Below are positions 6,680-7,871 of a stretch of DNA of 7,871 nt, one piece after another. Position 1 is the stretch's first letter, and each line of letters opens with the position of its first letter. The stretch lies in assembly GCA_913776675.1 (NCBI GenBank), contig CAJYRE010000246.1, forward strand, positions 1 through 7,871. Reading direction: 5' to 3'. The translations under genes were made by a program, and so were the position numbers. The notes beneath the pieces were generated by a model that searched no databases, had not been told where the DNA came from, and was given only the letters and a program-made list of their open reading frames with translations. The DNA is from Rhizobiaceae bacterium. Lineage in GTDB: Bacteria > Pseudomonadota > Alphaproteobacteria > Rhizobiales > Rhizobiaceae.

Positions 6680-7353
6680 CGATGATGCCGCGCATTCCTG
6701 AACCAGAAAAAATGACGGAAGAAGAGGAATTTTTTTACGCCAAGGCGGACTATAGCGTGCCGCACGAAGCCCTCGCTCAGGAAATTATTGCCAAAGTTGG
6801 TGTGGCCCCCAAATGGGCCATCGACATTGGCTGCGGACCAGGGGATGTGTTGTTGCGCCTACGCAAACACGCTCCCAACTGGACTCTCGTCGGCGCGGAT
6901 ATTTCAGCGCAGATGCTCTCACTTGCCCGTCAGGACGAAGCCAAAAGACTTTCCAGCCTTGAGACACCGATCAATTGGGTCTTGATCAATGGCAAACAAA
7001 TCGCATTTCCGGACGCCACTTTTGACGTCATTATCAGCAACAGCGTTCTGCACCATGTAGCAGACCCAGTTCATTTTTGGTCTGTTGTCCGCAAGCTCTC
7101 CAAACAGGGTACAGATGTTTTCGTAAGAGATCTCCGTCGTCCGGCAACAGAAGCTGAGGCCAGAGACATCATCGAACGCAACATTCCCGAAGAATATGAT
7201 GTTGTGAAAACGCATTATTTCAGCTCACTGCTCAGCGCCTATACGGTCAGCGAAGTTGAGAGCCAATTGCGCGAAGCTCAGCTATTCGGACTGTCGGTTA
7301 TCGAGATCGAAGATCGATACCTGTCAATTCAGGGTACTATAGAAAAAAAATAA
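6676..7353 (+). CDS. Class I SAM-dependent methyltransferase
   Basis: A soluble 225-residue methyltransferase of unknown substrate. Motif I is AIDIGCGPGD (48-57). The acidic residue that binds the SAM ribose is Asp75 in LVGADIS. FPDATFDVIISNSVLHHVADP (111-131) is the post-motif segment usual in Methyltransf_11/25 domains, followed by FVRDLRRPATEAEA (149-162) and a C-terminal helix (YTVSEVESQLREAQL). This layout fits small-molecule N-, O- or C-methyltransferases better than RNA or protein enzymes, but does not define the acceptor. The ATG at 6676 overlaps the previous stop as ATGA; ATG codons at 6682 and 6685 are also in frame. Context suggests it acts on the product or substrate of the YqcI/YcgG protein. 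Confidence 0.88.
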   Translation: MTMMPRIPEPEKMTEEEEFFYAKADYSVPHEALAQEIIAKVGVAPKWAIDIGCGPGDVLLRLRKHAPNWTLVGADISAQMLSLARQDEAKRLSSLETPINWVLINGKQIAFPDATFDVIISNSVLHHVADPVHFWSVVRKLSKQGTDVFVRDLRRPATEAEARDIIERNIPEEYDVVKTHYFSSLLSAYTVSEVESQLREAQLFGLSVIEIEDRYLSIQGTIEKK

Positions 7354-7381
7354 CGTCACTCAGGCGAGATCGGGGAAACAC

Positions 7382-7871
7382 ATGAGCTTAAAGAAAAACA
7401 TCACGGTCTCCCAAGGGATCGTGTTGGCCATTTGTACAATTGTTGGGTCTGGACTTTTGGGATTGCCCGGACTTGCGATTGAAACCAGTGGAGAACAAGT
7501 CGCAGCTCTGGCCTGGCCTCTTACAATACTGATTTCAATACCGCTGATACTGGTATTTCTCAAGTTATCGCTTGATGTTCAGGATTCAGGGGGCATTGCC
7601 CGTTACGCAACCATCGCACTGGGTGAATGGGCCGGAACAGCCGTAACCTTTATTCTCGCGCTGACCTTTATGCTCTGCATACCCATCGGCACCTATATGG
7701 GAAGCACCTATATTCAAAAAATTCTGGATTTGCCTGAAAGTCATATTTTTGCAATTTCAGTGGCGGTTTTATCAATTTCAACATTGCTGAACTATTTTGG
7801 TGTCAAACCTTCAGCCTGGATTAACAAGGCCTCGGCCTTATCCATGGTTCTGCTGGTTGTTCTTTTTGTCG
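7382..7871 (+). CDS. APC-superfamily amino acid permease, N-terminal 163 residues (3' end outside window)
   Basis: An inner-membrane secondary transporter for amino acids or amines. The visible part has a short cytoplasmic N-terminus, TM1 (about 11-31) with the broken-helix substrate motif GSGLLGLPG (22-30), TM2 (about 41-62), the conserved DSGGIARYATIALG (68-81) between TM2 and TM3, TM3 (about 83-105), TM4 (about 122-140) and the start of TM5 (about 150). Full-length relatives have about 400-450 residues. CGGGGA (7371-7376) precedes ATG 7382 by 5 bases. It starts 28 bases after the methyltransferase stop with no terminator between, so co-transcription is likely. Whether it imports the substrate or exports the product cannot be told. 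Confidence 0.88.
   Translation, partial: MSLKKNITVSQGIVLAICTIVGSGLLGLPGLAIETSGEQVAALAWPLTILISIPLILVFLKLSLDVQDSGGIARYATIALGEWAGTAVTFILALTFMLCIPIGTYMGSTYIQKILDLPESHIFAISVAVLSISTLLNYFGVKPSAWINKASALSMVLLVVLFV

Noticed and set aside
1..7871. CRISPR arrays, tRNA/rRNA genes, transposases or IS ends
   Set aside because: None seen: no regularly spaced repeats, no tRNA or rRNA signature and no transposase-like frame.

Overview
The window looks like a piece of a Hyphomicrobiales (Rhizobiales-type alphaproteobacterial) chromosome. The main reason is gene order: a cystathionine beta-lyase gene (metC) transcribed divergently from a complete general L-amino acid ABC transporter operon, aapJQMP, an arrangement I recognise from Rhizobium and Brucella relatives. 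The base composition is moderate (31 of 60 bases are G+C at 1561-1620), low for Rhizobium. I would guess a Brucellaceae/Bartonellaceae-like lineage, but genus cannot be fixed by eye.

Layout. Positions 1-484 (minus strand) hold the first 161 codons of metC. Positions 485-835 are a divergent control region with a plausible promoter, an upstream dyad and a GC-rich structured leader before aapJ. Positions 836-5122 are aapJ, aapQ, aapM and aapP: a periplasmic amino-acid-binding protein, two membrane permeases and an ATPase. A very stable stem-loop without a T-tract separates aapJ from the permease genes and probably keeps the binding-protein message abundant. The operon ends at a clear stem-loop terminator (5179-5223).

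Positions 5224-5899 are a long AT-rich gap with no convincing gene, but with a direct repeat (TTGGCAC twice) and a perfect 11-bp inverted repeat close upstream of the next gene. From 5900 a second plus-strand set begins: a YqcI/YcgG-family protein (the family that includes the heme-dependent N-hydroxylase GntA), a class I SAM-dependent methyltransferase overlapping it by ATGA, and, after 28 bases, an APC-superfamily amino acid permease that runs off the window end.

How they work together. MetC makes homocysteine from cystathionine. AapJQMP imports a broad range of L-amino acids. The downstream trio is best read as one operon. By inference it could N-oxygenate and methylate an amino-acid-derived amine or guanidine and move the substrate or product across the membrane. 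This trio is the most likely undescribed system here. Its chemistry is a hypothesis from family membership, and no substrate can be read from the sequence.
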